NCBI RefSeq assembly: GCF_025567315.1
Contig: NZ_JAOQJE010000008.1
Coordinates: 1 to 64,000 of the forward strand
Direction: 5' to 3'
Origin: Agathobaculum ammoniilyticum
Lineage (GTDB): Bacteria > Bacillota > Clostridia > Oscillospirales > Butyricicoccaceae
Length of the DNA: 64,000 nt
Position numbers and translations under genes: made by a program. The notes beneath the pieces are model-generated. The model was given only the letters and a program-made list of their open reading frames with translations, was not told where the DNA came from and ran no database searches. This document shows, piece by piece, positions 47,625 through 56,585 of the stretch. Positions within the stretch are counted from its first letter, which is position 1. Every line of letters begins with the position of its first letter.

Positions 47625-48974
47625 TCAGCGGGAGGTGGACGGGGCGGGCGCTTTGCCGAGCGTGCGGGTGTAGCGCGCCATGCGCTGCACGACGAATACC
47701 GCCACGATCAGCTCGGTCACCGGCATGGCGAACCACAGCGCCCCGGGCGCGGCGAACGCGGGCAGCGCATAGATCAGCGCGCCGCTGATGACAAGCCCTC
47801 GGGCGACCGACACGATAAACGCCGCGCCCGGCTTCATCAGGGATTGGAAATAGTAGGTGGAGAAGATGTTAAGCGGCAACAGCAGGAACGAGATGCCATA
47901 GCTGCGCATGATGGCGGGCGCGGCGGCGAGCACGCTCTCGGTCGGGGACATGAACACGCGCACGAACCCGTTGGGGACGGCGAGCACCAGCGCGGTCCAG
48001 AAGACGCTGAAAAACGCCACAGCATACAGCGCATAGCGCAGCGTCTGCCGGATACGCCGCCATGCCCGCGCGCCGAGGTTGCGCGAGAGAATGGGCTGCG
48101 CGGCCTGTCCTACGCTGTACGCGCAGCACTGGACAAAGGTGCTGATATTGACGATTATGCCGTAGACCGCCAGGCCGTCCGTGCCGATATAGCGCATGAT
48201 CTGGCGGTTGAACAGCATGGTGAGGATACCCATGGCCACATCGATGAAAAACGTGGAAAAGCCGGTGACAAGGATTTGCTGGGTCTGGAGCAGTATCCGC
48301 TTCGGGCGCACCAGCCGCAGCGTGCAGCGGCGCGAAAAAAAGTGCGTCAGCATCACGCAGAAAGAAATGCCCGCGCCGATCGCGGTCGCCAAGCCCGCGC
48401 CGAAAATGCCCATATCGCAGGCGAATACGAAAAACCAGTCGCCAAAGACGTTGAAGATACCGCCAGCCAGCACGCCTGCAGTCGCCAGGGCGGGGCTGCC
48501 GTCGTTGCGCAGGAATGCGGCGAGCATCTGGTTGAACAGGAAAAATGGAACGGTGAATTTGATGGGCAGCAGGTAATCCTGCGCGAGTGGGAGCAGCGCG
48601 TCCGACGCGCCGAACAGCCGCAGCATGGGCGCGTCGAAAAACGCGACGATGCCCCACCAAAGCACGGAGAACAGCACCGCAAGGCCGAGCGCGGCGGTAA
48701 AGTACTCGTTTTCATCCTCGTGCCGCATACCCTTGCTGCCGCGCAGCGTGGAGAACAGCACCGACCCGCCGATGCCCGCCAGCAGGCCGAAGCTGTAAAT
48801 GATGTTCCATACCGGCGCGACCACGGCCAGGGCCGCCGTGCCATCCGGCCCCTGGTACTGGCCGACCATCGCCATATCCACGATGCCGTAAATCGAGCTG
48901 ATGAGCGCGCTGCCGAACGCTGCGGCCAGATACCGGAAGTACAGCGGACGAATGCTGTCTGTCAGCAAATTCAT
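47625..48974 (-). CDS. MATE family multidrug efflux transporter
   Basis: A 449-residue protein with twelve predicted TM segments in two halves. SIYGIVDMAMVGQYQGPDGTAALAVVAPVWN is typical of the first half, FLRNDGSPALATAGVLAGGIFNVFGDWFFVF follows, and the second half repeats the pattern. It exports cationic drugs or metabolites with Na+ or H+. GGGAGG precedes ATG 48974. It has its own promoter and a transcription attenuator in the leader, so expression is probably inducible. Confidence 0.93.
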   Translation of the reverse strand: MNLLTDSIRPLYFRYLAAAFGSALISSIYGIVDMAMVGQYQGPDGTAALAVVAPVWNIIYSFGLLAGIGGSVLFSTLRGSKGMRHEDENEYFTAALGLAVLFSVLWWGIVAFFDAPMLRLFGASDALLPLAQDYLLPIKFTVPFFLFNQMLAAFLRNDGSPALATAGVLAGGIFNVFGDWFFVFACDMGIFGAGLATAIGAGISFCVMLTHFFSRRCTLRLVRPKRILLQTQQILVTGFSTFFIDVAMGILTMLFNRQIMRYIGTDGLAVYGIIVNISTFVQCCAYSVGQAAQPILSRNLGARAWRRIRQTLRYALYAVAFFSVFWTALVLAVPNGFVRVFMSPTESVLAAAPAIMRSYGISFLLLPLNIFSTYYFQSLMKPGAAFIVSVARGLVISGALIYALPAFAAPGALWFAMPVTELIVAVFVVQRMARYTRTLGKAPAPSTSR

Positions 48975-49001
48975 GTGTTTGAACCTCCCTTTGCGGGCGT
49001 T

Positions 49002-49052
49002 AAAAAAGCCGGATAAGGAACAGGCATCCCAGCCTGTCACCTTATCCGGCTT
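49002..49052 (-). terminator. Leader attenuator of the MATE gene
   Basis: On the minus strand a hairpin with an 11-base outer stem (49040-49050 with 49008-49018) and an inner ACAGGC/GCCTGT stem is followed by six T (49002-49007), all between the promoter and the ribosome site. Upstream the leader has a second hairpin CCGC-TC-ACTCG/CGAGT-GCGG. A six-codon frame MISRIR ends within the terminator (49037-49057). Confidence 0.8.
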
Positions 49053-49094
49053 ATCATTTCCCGCGAATGACTCGCCCTCCGAGTGAGCGGTATC

Positions 49095-49123
49095 ATTGTA
49101 GCACGGGGGGATGGTAAAGTCAA
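49095..49123 (-). promoter_or_regulatory. Promoter of the MATE leader
   Basis: Minus strand TTGACT (49118-49123), 17 bases, TACAAT (49095-49100). Leader length is about 113 nt. Confidence 0.7.
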
Positions 49124-49132
49124 GCGGTGGTT

Positions 49133-51835
49133 TTATTCATCTGTGCGCAGCCGCTCGACCACGCTCAGCCGCGCGGTGCTGCGGTAGGTGGCGAGCGGGA
49201 TGAGCAGCCCCAGCGCGGCGAACACCGGCAGTAGCAGCACGAGGGGCAGGATGGAGAATTTATAGGTGAAGAACCAGAACACGGTCGAGCAGCCGGCGCC
49301 CACCAGCGGCCCGAGCGTCACGCTGAGCGCAAGACTCAGTGCGAGCGCGAGCAGGGCGTAGTACAGCCCCTCGAGCATGAGCATGCGTTTGAGCTGCTTT
49401 CCGGTCATACCGATAGCCTGCAAGACGGCGAACTCGTGCCGGCGGGTGATGATGCCGGTCAACACCGCGTTTAAGAAGTTTAAAACGCCGACCAGACCGA
49501 TGATCAAGCTCAGTGCGAGGCCCAGTGTCAAGAACATGGTGCGGAAGCTGTCAAACTCGGCCTGATAGGTCGCCTTGCTCTCGTAATCGAACAGCGGCTG
49601 CACGTTTTCGGTGTAGTCCTTGAGGAAGGCCTCCATGCTGCCGTCCGTGCCGTTTGCTACGTCGAACACATAGGTCATGACCGAGCTGGTCTGCGTGTCA
49701 CGCTTGAACTGCTCCGCGCCCATCACGAACTCGTCCGCGCCGTAGTAGCGGTAGTCGAGCGAGTGGGGGACGAGCACTGCGGCCACGACCGTGTATTCCG
49801 CGTCGCGGTAGGTCTTGGCGCGCGAGCTGATGCCGCGCCCACTGTCATAAGCCGCGTCCACCTGCTCGGGCGGGATGATTTCGCCGGTGTCCGAATAAAA
49901 GTACTCGAACTCCTCCACATAGCGCAGGCGAACCTTGTCACCCACCTTCGCCCAGTTCGAGCCCTCTTGCGCGTCGCCGTAGTCGTCGGACATATAAACC
50001 GCCGCGACCGCGTTGGCGGTGGGGTCGGCGAGCGCGGACAGGTCGCCCTCCAACACTTCGAGTTTGGAAAGCGGGAAATCCTCCATGCCGTAAAGTTGGA
50101 CGCGGTCGGCCAGCAGGCCGTTTTCGTCGCGCTCCTCATCCGCGACCATGAGGTCGAGCGTTTCTGGAGAGTTCCATTGCCCCCAGCTCTGGCGGAACCA
50201 GTCCTCGGTGACGAACTCCTGCACGTTCGACACCTTGCCGTAGATGCGGCCCGCGTCCGTGACGCCGCCCTGTGCGTCGATGTCCGCAATGACGTTTTCC
50301 GGCACCGCCTCATCGGTCGAGGTAAAGCCTGCGCCGGTCTGGAAGTAGGCCGCGTCGCCGACGACGAAATCGACCGCCGACTTGCTTGAGAGGTACTTAT
50401 CCATGTCAAAGCCGATGGCGAAGGTGTAGGTGAGCTGCATGAGCACCACCGCGAGCGCGAGCGAAAGGACGGTGACGACCGTTTTGCCGCGGCTGCGGCC
50501 GAGGTTCATCCACGCCATGCGCGGCAGCCTGGCGCCGTAGGCCGCGCGCTTTGCCGCAGTGTGCCGGCCTGTTGCCTTTTTCGGCTTTTTCGCGCTTGCG
50601 TCCGTGTAGCGTACCGCCTCGACCGGCGATACGCGCGCGGCCATTTTGCCCGGCTTGCGGCAGGAGATGCGTACGGTGATGAGCGAGAATACGGTTGCAA
50701 ACACAAAGATGAGCGGGCTGAGGGACACAGTCTCGTGCATCCCGTCCAAGCGCGAGATGACGACCGGCACCAACCCCGCGCCGACGAAATACCCGCCCGC
50801 AAGGCCGATGGGGATGCCGACGAGCGAAAGCAGGTACGCCTGCCGCCGGATCATGCGGCGAATCTGCCGGCCGGTCGTGCCGATGGTCTTGAGCAGCCCG
50901 TAAAAGCGGATGTCGCCCGTGACCGAAATCTGGAACACATTGTAGATGATGAGATAGCCGGTGAAGATGATGAGCGCCAGCATGGCGGCGATGGCGATGA
51001 CGGTCATGGGGTCGGCCTGCGCGGCAAGCTGCGCGCCCGAATAGCCCCAGTTGACGCCGATGCCGATATAGTCCTCCTCTCCGGCGTTTTCGCACTGATA
51101 GCCGTGGTTTGCGAGGATCTGCGTCAGGTCTTCGCGGATGTGCAGTGAACTGGCGAGCATCACGTCGAGCGACCAGGTACCGGTCGCGGTATAGGGGCTG
51201 CCCGTGGACAGGGCGCACAGCTCGTCGGCCGCCGAGCGGGGCAGCAGGACGTGGGAGGCGGTAATGGCGCTGTCGTACTCCCACCAGCCGCAGAGCGTGA
51301 ACGTGCGCTCGACCACATGCGCGTCCTCGGTGTTGCCGTCGATGGCGATGGGCAGGGTGAACCTTGCGCCGATTTTAGGCTCCACGCCCAACAGGGAGAG
51401 TACGCGGGTGTCGGCCGCGGCCTCGTCCGTACCCTCGGCGGGCAGGCGGCCCTCGACCGGCTCGATGAAGTAATGTTTGGCCTGCGTCGGGTCCATGTAG
51501 CTGACCTCGATATGGCTCTTGTTAAACGGCGGGTCGTCGCTCGTCATGCCCACCATCAGGCGGGTGCCGGACTCCTGGATGAGGGGATCGTCCCGCAGCT
51601 CGGCCACCTGCGCTTCGGTCAGGTCCTTGAACGTGCCGTGGTTGTCGCCGCCCGCCTGCCGGAAGTTGCCCTGCTGGAACGAGTCGTTGATGGACATGGC
51701 GATGGTGAACAGCGAGGTAAACAGCACGGTCGTCAGCGCGATGGCGATGACCGCAATGATGTTGCGCGTTTTCGCCGCCTTGAGGCTGCGGTCGGACAGG
51801 CGGCGGATGCACCTTTTGTTGGGAACGTTCAGCAT
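49133..51835 (-). CDS. ABC transporter permease, FtsX/MacB type
   Basis: The 900-residue permease has a first TM segment (about 25-47), a large extracytoplasmic domain (to about 270), then three TM segments with KTIGTTGRQIRRMIRRQA, a second half that again begins with a TM segment near 450 and large outer domain, and three C-terminal TM segments with LQAIGMTGKQLKRML. This duplicated FtsX plan fits MacB/Lol-like or peptide-resistance exporters. Transcribed 14 bases after its ATPase gene; regulated probably by the RR/HK pair upstream. Confidence 0.88.
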   Translation of the reverse strand: MLNVPNKRCIRRLSDRSLKAAKTRNIIAVIAIALTTVLFTSLFTIAMSINDSFQQGNFRQAGGDNHGTFKDLTEAQVAELRDDPLIQESGTRLMVGMTSDDPPFNKSHIEVSYMDPTQAKHYFIEPVEGRLPAEGTDEAAADTRVLSLLGVEPKIGARFTLPIAIDGNTEDAHVVERTFTLCGWWEYDSAITASHVLLPRSAADELCALSTGSPYTATGTWSLDVMLASSLHIREDLTQILANHGYQCENAGEEDYIGIGVNWGYSGAQLAAQADPMTVIAIAAMLALIIFTGYLIIYNVFQISVTGDIRFYGLLKTIGTTGRQIRRMIRRQAYLLSLVGIPIGLAGGYFVGAGLVPVVISRLDGMHETVSLSPLIFVFATVFSLITVRISCRKPGKMAARVSPVEAVRYTDASAKKPKKATGRHTAAKRAAYGARLPRMAWMNLGRSRGKTVVTVLSLALAVVLMQLTYTFAIGFDMDKYLSSKSAVDFVVGDAAYFQTGAGFTSTDEAVPENVIADIDAQGGVTDAGRIYGKVSNVQEFVTEDWFRQSWGQWNSPETLDLMVADEERDENGLLADRVQLYGMEDFPLSKLEVLEGDLSALADPTANAVAAVYMSDDYGDAQEGSNWAKVGDKVRLRYVEEFEYFYSDTGEIIPPEQVDAAYDSGRGISSRAKTYRDAEYTVVAAVLVPHSLDYRYYGADEFVMGAEQFKRDTQTSSVMTYVFDVANGTDGSMEAFLKDYTENVQPLFDYESKATYQAEFDSFRTMFLTLGLALSLIIGLVGVLNFLNAVLTGIITRRHEFAVLQAIGMTGKQLKRMLMLEGLYYALLALALSLALSVTLGPLVGAGCSTVFWFFTYKFSILPLVLLLPVFAALGLLIPLATYRSTARLSVVERLRTDE

Positions 51836-51848
51836 ATCGCGCGCCCCC

Positions 51849-52517
51849 TTACGAATGGACGATGCGGCCGTCCTCGATGCGGACGATCCGGTGCGCGAGT
51901 TGGGCGATCTCCTCGTTGTGGGTAATCATCACAATGGTCTGGCCGAACTTCTCGCTCGTCACCTTGAGCAGCGCGAGCACGTCCTGGCTGGTTTTGCTGT
52001 CCAGGTTGCCGGTCGGCTCGTCCGCCAGGATGATGGCGGGCTTGGTGGCGAGCGCGCGGGCGATGGCCACGCGCTGTTGCTGGCCGCCCGAAAGCTGGCT
52101 GGGCAGATTGGACAGCTTGCTTTCCAGCCCCAGCGTGCGGATGATCTCGTCCACATAGGCGCGATCGACCGTGCCGCCGTCCAGCTCGATGGGGAGTACG
52201 ATATTTTCGTACACGCTCAGTACGGGAACAAGATTATACGCCTGGAACACGAACCCGATGCGCCGGCGGCGGAAAATGGTCAGCTCGTCGTCCTTCAGCG
52301 CGAAGATGTCGTTCCCGTCCACATAGACCTTGCCGTCCGTCGGGCGGTCCAGCCCGCCGAGCATGTGCAGCAGGGTGGATTTGCCCGAGCCGGATGTGCC
52401 GACCACCGCGACGAATTCGCCGTTTTCGACCGCAAGGTCCACGCCGTCGAGCGCGCGCACCTCGGTATCGCCCGCGCCGTAAATCTTGCGCAGGGCCTGT
52501 GTCTGTAAAACCTTCAT
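51849..52517 (-). CDS. ABC transporter ATP-binding protein, MacB/LolD type
   Basis: A 222-residue ATPase: Walker A VGTSGSGKSTLLHMLGG near 41-50, Q-loop in GFVFQAYNLVPVLSVYENI, signature LSGGQQQRVAIARAL, Walker B IILADEPTGNLD and the H-loop THNEEIA. It powers the permease gene that follows. The ATG at 52517 follows GGAGGTTCC; the frame upstream runs through a terminator and is not used. Confidence 0.93.
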   Translation of the reverse strand: MKVLQTQALRKIYGAGDTEVRALDGVDLAVENGEFVAVVGTSGSGKSTLLHMLGGLDRPTDGKVYVDGNDIFALKDDELTIFRRRRIGFVFQAYNLVPVLSVYENIVLPIELDGGTVDRAYVDEIIRTLGLESKLSNLPSQLSGGQQQRVAIARALATKPAIILADEPTGNLDSKTSQDVLALLKVTSEKFGQTIVMITHNEEIAQLAHRIVRIEDGRIVHS

Positions 52518-52531
52518 AAAAGGAACCTCCC

Positions 52532-52570
52532 GAAAAAAGTCTGTATCGCACCCTTGGGTACAATACAGAC
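52532..52570 (-). terminator. Terminator/attenuator directly before the ABC ATPase gene
   Basis: On the minus strand GTCTGTAT pairs with ATACAGAC, with an inner ACCC/GGGT stem (52539-52570), and six T follow (52533-52538). It ends only a few bases before the ribosome site, so it separates the two-component genes from the transporter genes or acts as an attenuator. Confidence 0.7.
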
Positions 52571-52603
52571 GATACCATGCAATTCTGTCGAGAGCCTGTC
52601 GGA

Positions 52604-52625
52604 AATCTAACAGTTTTGTTAGATT
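52604..52625. repeat. Operator-like dyad upstream of the ABC genes
   Basis: AATCTAACA-GTTT-TGTTAGATT, nine-base arms around four bases, without a T-tract. It is a candidate binding site of the OmpR-type regulator encoded at 53693-54361. The rest of 52518-52799 shows no gene. Confidence 0.5.
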
Positions 52626-52799
52626 GCTGGAGGAAGCGCTCCAGCGGGGGAGTTTCACGGCCTGCGCACAGTTCCTCGCCGTCCACAGACGGCGAAATTT
52701 TCCAGCCCGCGAAGCGCGGGCAAATCATCCGTGCCAGTGGGCCAAACATGCGCTGCATATGTGCCATCATGCGCTTCCGCGGAGCGGCAACCACAGCCG

Positions 52800-53696
52800 C
52801 TACGCTTTGGGCAAAAACAGTGAAAACGTGCTGCCTTCCCCAAGGCGGGAGGCTACCTTGATATACCCGCCGTTCGCCGCGGCGATTTCGCGGGCGAGAT
52901 ACAGTCCCAGCCCAACGCCCTGCTCGCCCCGCACGGCGGGGGAGCGGTAGAACCGCTGGAACACCCGTCCGCATTCCTCCTCGGCAAGGCCGATGCCGGT
53001 GTCCGCCACGTCGATGCGGCAGAACAGCTCATAGGGCGTGACCGACACCGTGATGCAGCCGCCCGACGGCGTGTACTTCACGGCGTTGTCGATCAGGTTG
53101 CCCAGCGCCTCCTGCGTCCACTTGGGGTCAAAGCGCGCCGCCGCTGCCGTATCCGGCGGCGCAAGGAGCGCAACGCCCTTTTCCGCAGCCTTAGGCGTGG
53201 CTTCGCGCAGGGCGGCGGAAACCAGCGCCTGCACGCTGGCTTCCTTCGGGTGTACCTCGATCGCGCCGGTTTCCAGCCGGCCGGCCTTGACCAGTGACGC
53301 GATGAGAAACTGCAGCTTCTCGGCCTGCGCGGTGAGCTGCGCGACGCAGTCGCGGCAATCCGGCGGCAGGCCCTTGTCCGCCAGCAGCCCAGCGTACAGC
53401 AGCAGGTTCGCGATCGGCGTTTTGGTCTGATGCGAGATATCCGCGATCAGCGCCTGCACACGCGCCCGATCCTCGGCAAGTCGCGCGGCGGACGTGCCGC
53501 TTGCGTCCAGATACCGCTTGAGCCTGGCCTCGACCGCGGACAGGCGGCTTTCGTCAAAATGCGTGGGGACAAACGCGCCGCACACCGCGTCGTCCAGCAT
53601 GCGGTCCAGGCTGTTCATGGTGCGGCGCAGGCGCAGCCGGTCGTAAACAAGCACGGCCAGCGCCAGCAGCACGGCGGCCAGGGCGACATACTTCAT
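52800..53696 (-). CDS. Sensor histidine kinase
   Basis: The 298-residue kinase has a single TM segment (about 3-20) and almost no extracellular part, then a linker, the H-box ADISHQTKTPIANLLLYAGLL near 92-110, N-box LGNLIDNAVKYTP, G1 DTGIGLAEEE and G2 GEQGVGLGLYLAREI. A kinase without a sensing loop is usual when an ABC permease does the sensing, as in Bce-type systems. Its ATG overlaps the regulator stop codon (ATGA). Confidence 0.9.
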   Translation of the reverse strand: MKYVALAAVLLALAVLVYDRLRLRRTMNSLDRMLDDAVCGAFVPTHFDESRLSAVEARLKRYLDASGTSAARLAEDRARVQALIADISHQTKTPIANLLLYAGLLADKGLPPDCRDCVAQLTAQAEKLQFLIASLVKAGRLETGAIEVHPKEASVQALVSAALREATPKAAEKGVALLAPPDTAAAARFDPKWTQEALGNLIDNAVKYTPSGGCITVSVTPYELFCRIDVADTGIGLAEEECGRVFQRFYRSPAVRGEQGVGLGLYLAREIAAANGGYIKVASRLGEGSTFSLFLPKA

Positions 53697-54361
53697 GTCT
53701 CCACCGCCCAACTGTACCCCACGCCGTATACGGTTTTGATGGGTGCGTTTTTGCCCAGCTTGCGCCGCAGCCGACCGACCGTGACCGACAGCGCGTTCTC
53801 GTCCACATAGTCCGCCCCGTCCGTCCAGATGCGGTCGAGCAGCGTGTCGCGCGGCAGGGTATGCCCGCGGTTTTCGACGAGCAGGCGCAGCAGCCGTTGC
53901 TCGGTCTGCGAAAGCTGGAGCGGCCTGCCCTCCACGGCGAAGTCCAGCCGGTCGAAATCAAAGCGGAACCTGTCCTGTTCGAACACAGCGGGCGCGGCGG
54001 CGGGGGCGTTGCGGCGCAGCGCGGCCTCCACGCGGGCGCGCAGCACGGCCAGTGAAAAGGGCTTGGTGATATAGTCGTCCGCACCCAGCGTCAGGCCGGT
54101 CACGATATCGGTTTCCAGGTCGTTCGCGGTCAGCAGGATGACCGGCGGGCCGCCCGTGTCGCGCGTCTCTTCGAGCAGCGCCAGCCCCGAGCCGTCCGGC
54201 AGGTTGATATCAAAGATGGCAAGGTCGAAGGTTGCGGCGGCGAGCGCCCGCCGCGCGTCCGCGCAGCCGGATGCCAGCGTGCAGGCGTGCGCGCCGCCCA
54301 GCGCAAGCGTCAGCCCGCGGCCGAGCGCGGGGTCGTCCTCAACGATCAGGATGTGTTCCAT
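53693..54361 (-). CDS. OmpR family response regulator
   Basis: A 222-residue regulator with receiver domain (HILIVEDDPALGRGL, phospho-Asp in LAIFDINLPDGSG near 51, switch region VILLTANDLETD, Lys in YITKPFSLAVL) and a winged-helix DNA-binding domain (QLSQTEQRLLRLLVENRGHTLPR, VDENALSVTVGRLRRKLG). It presumably controls the ABC genes on either side. ATG 54361 is chosen; the longer frame has no ribosome site. Confidence 0.93.
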   Translation of the reverse strand: MEHILIVEDDPALGRGLTLALGGAHACTLASGCADARRALAAATFDLAIFDINLPDGSGLALLEETRDTGGPPVILLTANDLETDIVTGLTLGADDYITKPFSLAVLRARVEAALRRNAPAAAPAVFEQDRFRFDFDRLDFAVEGRPLQLSQTEQRLLRLLVENRGHTLPRDTLLDRIWTDGADYVDENALSVTVGRLRRKLGKNAPIKTVYGVGYSWAVET

Positions 54362-54432
54362 GGCAATCACCTCACGCTCCCCATTGTAGCACAAACAGAG
54401 CGCGCTTAAAAGCGCGCCCTGTGAAAAATGGT

Positions 54433-56565
54433 TTAGGAATGGATGTGCAGCGCGCGGCACACGCTTTTCCGTGTCACGCGGTACACGAGATACAGCAGCG
54501 CGGATACCGCCGCGACCACGATCAGGCACGCGCCCATGCCCGCCAACTCGGAACGGGTAAAGCCGAGGGGGTCGCCGTTGAAGTACATGATCATCATATA
54601 GAATATCCAGATCAATCCGGTGCCGACCAGCGCGGGGACGAGGAACACCCGACTGATCTGTCCGCGCACCGAGCGGAACAGATAGCCGTTGGACGCGCCG
54701 AGGTGTCGCAGGTCGTCATACACGCGGGCATTGACGAGCGCGATGGTCATGCAGCGGGTAAATGCGATGACGATGACCGCCGCAAAGCACACGATGGCGA
54801 TAAAGATGAACAGCATGAGGAACACCGCCATGGTGGTGACGAAGTCGTTCTGGTCGAGGATGCGGAACTGGGGCATGTATTTCCAGTAGTTGCGGAAGCC
54901 GGAGGAATCGCGGTCGCTGTACTCCGGCGTGAACAGGCCGCGGGAGGCAGCCGCCTCGGGGGAATAGTCGTAGACCTCGCCCGCCTGTGCGGCCAGCGCG
55001 GCCGCTACATCGTCGTAATAGTCCCCGACCTCGACTTCCGGACCCGAACGGTCCACAATCTCATCAAACAGCGCCTTGGCGAAGGGATAGCTATTCTCCA
55101 CATCCGTCACGTTAAAGAACACATATTCCTCGCGCCATACGTCGGTCAGCCCCTCGGTGAGCACGGCGTAGTCTATATCGTCCAGCACATAGCAGCCAAG
55201 CAGCATGGTGTACCGCAGCGGCTCGATCGGGGTCACGTCCAGCTCCGCGCCGGTCGCCATGTTGGTCAGGTGGGTTGCGTCGCCGCCCGAAAGATAGCCG
55301 CTGCCGCCCTCGTCGTCCAGAATGTTGGCGCACGCGCCCGCGGGGATATCCACGTCCTGTCCGGTCAGGGCGTTGTACGCGCTTTCCGAGAAAAAGGTTG
55401 CGCCGTGCAGCAGCTTGGCATATGCGGTCGTGTAGGTGGTGCCGAAGCCGGTATCCGTCTCGATGGAGTAGGTGCCGTCCTTGCCCAGTACGGCCGCGCC
55501 CTGTTGCGCCCAGGAGGTGATCTCGACGTTTGTTTCCTCCGCCAGCGCCTGCACCTCGTCCCGTTGGGGCAGGGACTGGTCCGCGCGCCAGTGGTATTCG
55601 TAGTCGATCGGGCGCGCGGCGTAGGCGTTTTCCGAGCTGGTGGACAGCATGGGCGCGTAGAACGAGGCGAAGTACGCACCCGCGATCAGCAGGGTCATTA
55701 CCAGCATGTTGCGCACGGTCTGGCGGCCCTGGAATTTCATCATGGAGACGGAGATGATGTGCTTATAGCGGTTTGCGCCGCGCCTCCAGCCGTTGACCAC
55801 TGTGTGCAGCAGCACCATGTACAGGCCGGCAAGGGCGGGCAGGTAGAAGAGCGCGTCCACCGCGCCGGGGGCATACCAGTGTAGCACCTTGACGAAAAAC
55901 GTCGGCATCATATAGCCCAGCACGGCGCCGAGCAGCATCAGCAGGATGCCGGCCGGTCCGTACCAGCGCGGCACCGTGCGGATGGGTTCGGATTTATGGG
56001 ATTCCTGCACGATGTCGATGATGTTGGTGCGGCGGATGAAGCGCGCGGCGAGCGTGAACAGCATCACGACCACATAGGCCGAAAACGCCAGCGCGAGCAG
56101 GTAGGCCTGCGGGTCGAACGACAGCGGCATCTCCTGCGAGTCCACAAGGAAGGTGCGGAAGCCCTGCCAGACGGCCCACGCGAGCGGCGCGCCCAGCGCC
56201 GCGCCTGCGGCGCACGAGCCGAACGCGATCAGAGTAAGCTCCTTGACCAGCTCGCGGCGGAGCTGGCCGCGCGACGCGCCGAGCGCGAGGAATACGCCGG
56301 TCGCGCGCGATTTCTGGCGGAAAAACAGCCCTGCGGCATAGGTGGTGAATACCGCGCAGCCCAGCACCGCCAGTACAAACACCATCACAACCTGCTTGCG
56401 GCTGTCGCCGCCCTCGGGCAGAATGGTGAGGATGGTGGGCGAGCGCATCATGCACGCATAGGCAGTGATGAGCAGCACGGAAAAGAAGCAGCACCCCGTG
56501 AGCAGCCCGTACTGCCCGCGGTTTTTGCGGCGCAGCGCCGCGTAGACTTCGGAAAAGGTTTTCAT
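54433..56565 (-). CDS. ABC transporter permease, BceB-like FtsX type
   Basis: The 710-residue permease has ten predicted TM segments: one near 20-42, three near 60-215, two near 225-260, one near 293-310, a large extracytoplasmic domain at about 310-540, and three at the C-terminus. The FtsX coupling segment FLALGASRGQLRRELVKE is present. This layout matches BceB-type permeases for bacitracin or lantibiotic resistance. AGGGGGA before ATG 56565. It is 20 bases after its ATPase gene. Confidence 0.88.
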   Translation of the reverse strand: MKTFSEVYAALRRKNRGQYGLLTGCCFFSVLLITAYACMMRSPTILTILPEGGDSRKQVVMVFVLAVLGCAVFTTYAAGLFFRQKSRATGVFLALGASRGQLRRELVKELTLIAFGSCAAGAALGAPLAWAVWQGFRTFLVDSQEMPLSFDPQAYLLALAFSAYVVVMLFTLAARFIRRTNIIDIVQESHKSEPIRTVPRWYGPAGILLMLLGAVLGYMMPTFFVKVLHWYAPGAVDALFYLPALAGLYMVLLHTVVNGWRRGANRYKHIISVSMMKFQGRQTVRNMLVMTLLIAGAYFASFYAPMLSTSSENAYAARPIDYEYHWRADQSLPQRDEVQALAEETNVEITSWAQQGAAVLGKDGTYSIETDTGFGTTYTTAYAKLLHGATFFSESAYNALTGQDVDIPAGACANILDDEGGSGYLSGGDATHLTNMATGAELDVTPIEPLRYTMLLGCYVLDDIDYAVLTEGLTDVWREEYVFFNVTDVENSYPFAKALFDEIVDRSGPEVEVGDYYDDVAAALAAQAGEVYDYSPEAAASRGLFTPEYSDRDSSGFRNYWKYMPQFRILDQNDFVTTMAVFLMLFIFIAIVCFAAVIVIAFTRCMTIALVNARVYDDLRHLGASNGYLFRSVRGQISRVFLVPALVGTGLIWIFYMMIMYFNGDPLGFTRSELAGMGACLIVVAAVSALLYLVYRVTRKSVCRALHIHS

Positions 56566-56585
56566 CGTGATCACGTCCCCCTATA

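Noticed and set aside
47559..49016. 485-codon plus-strand frame over the MATE gene
   Set aside because: Charged, low-complexity shadow of a clear twelve-TM transporter on the other strand.
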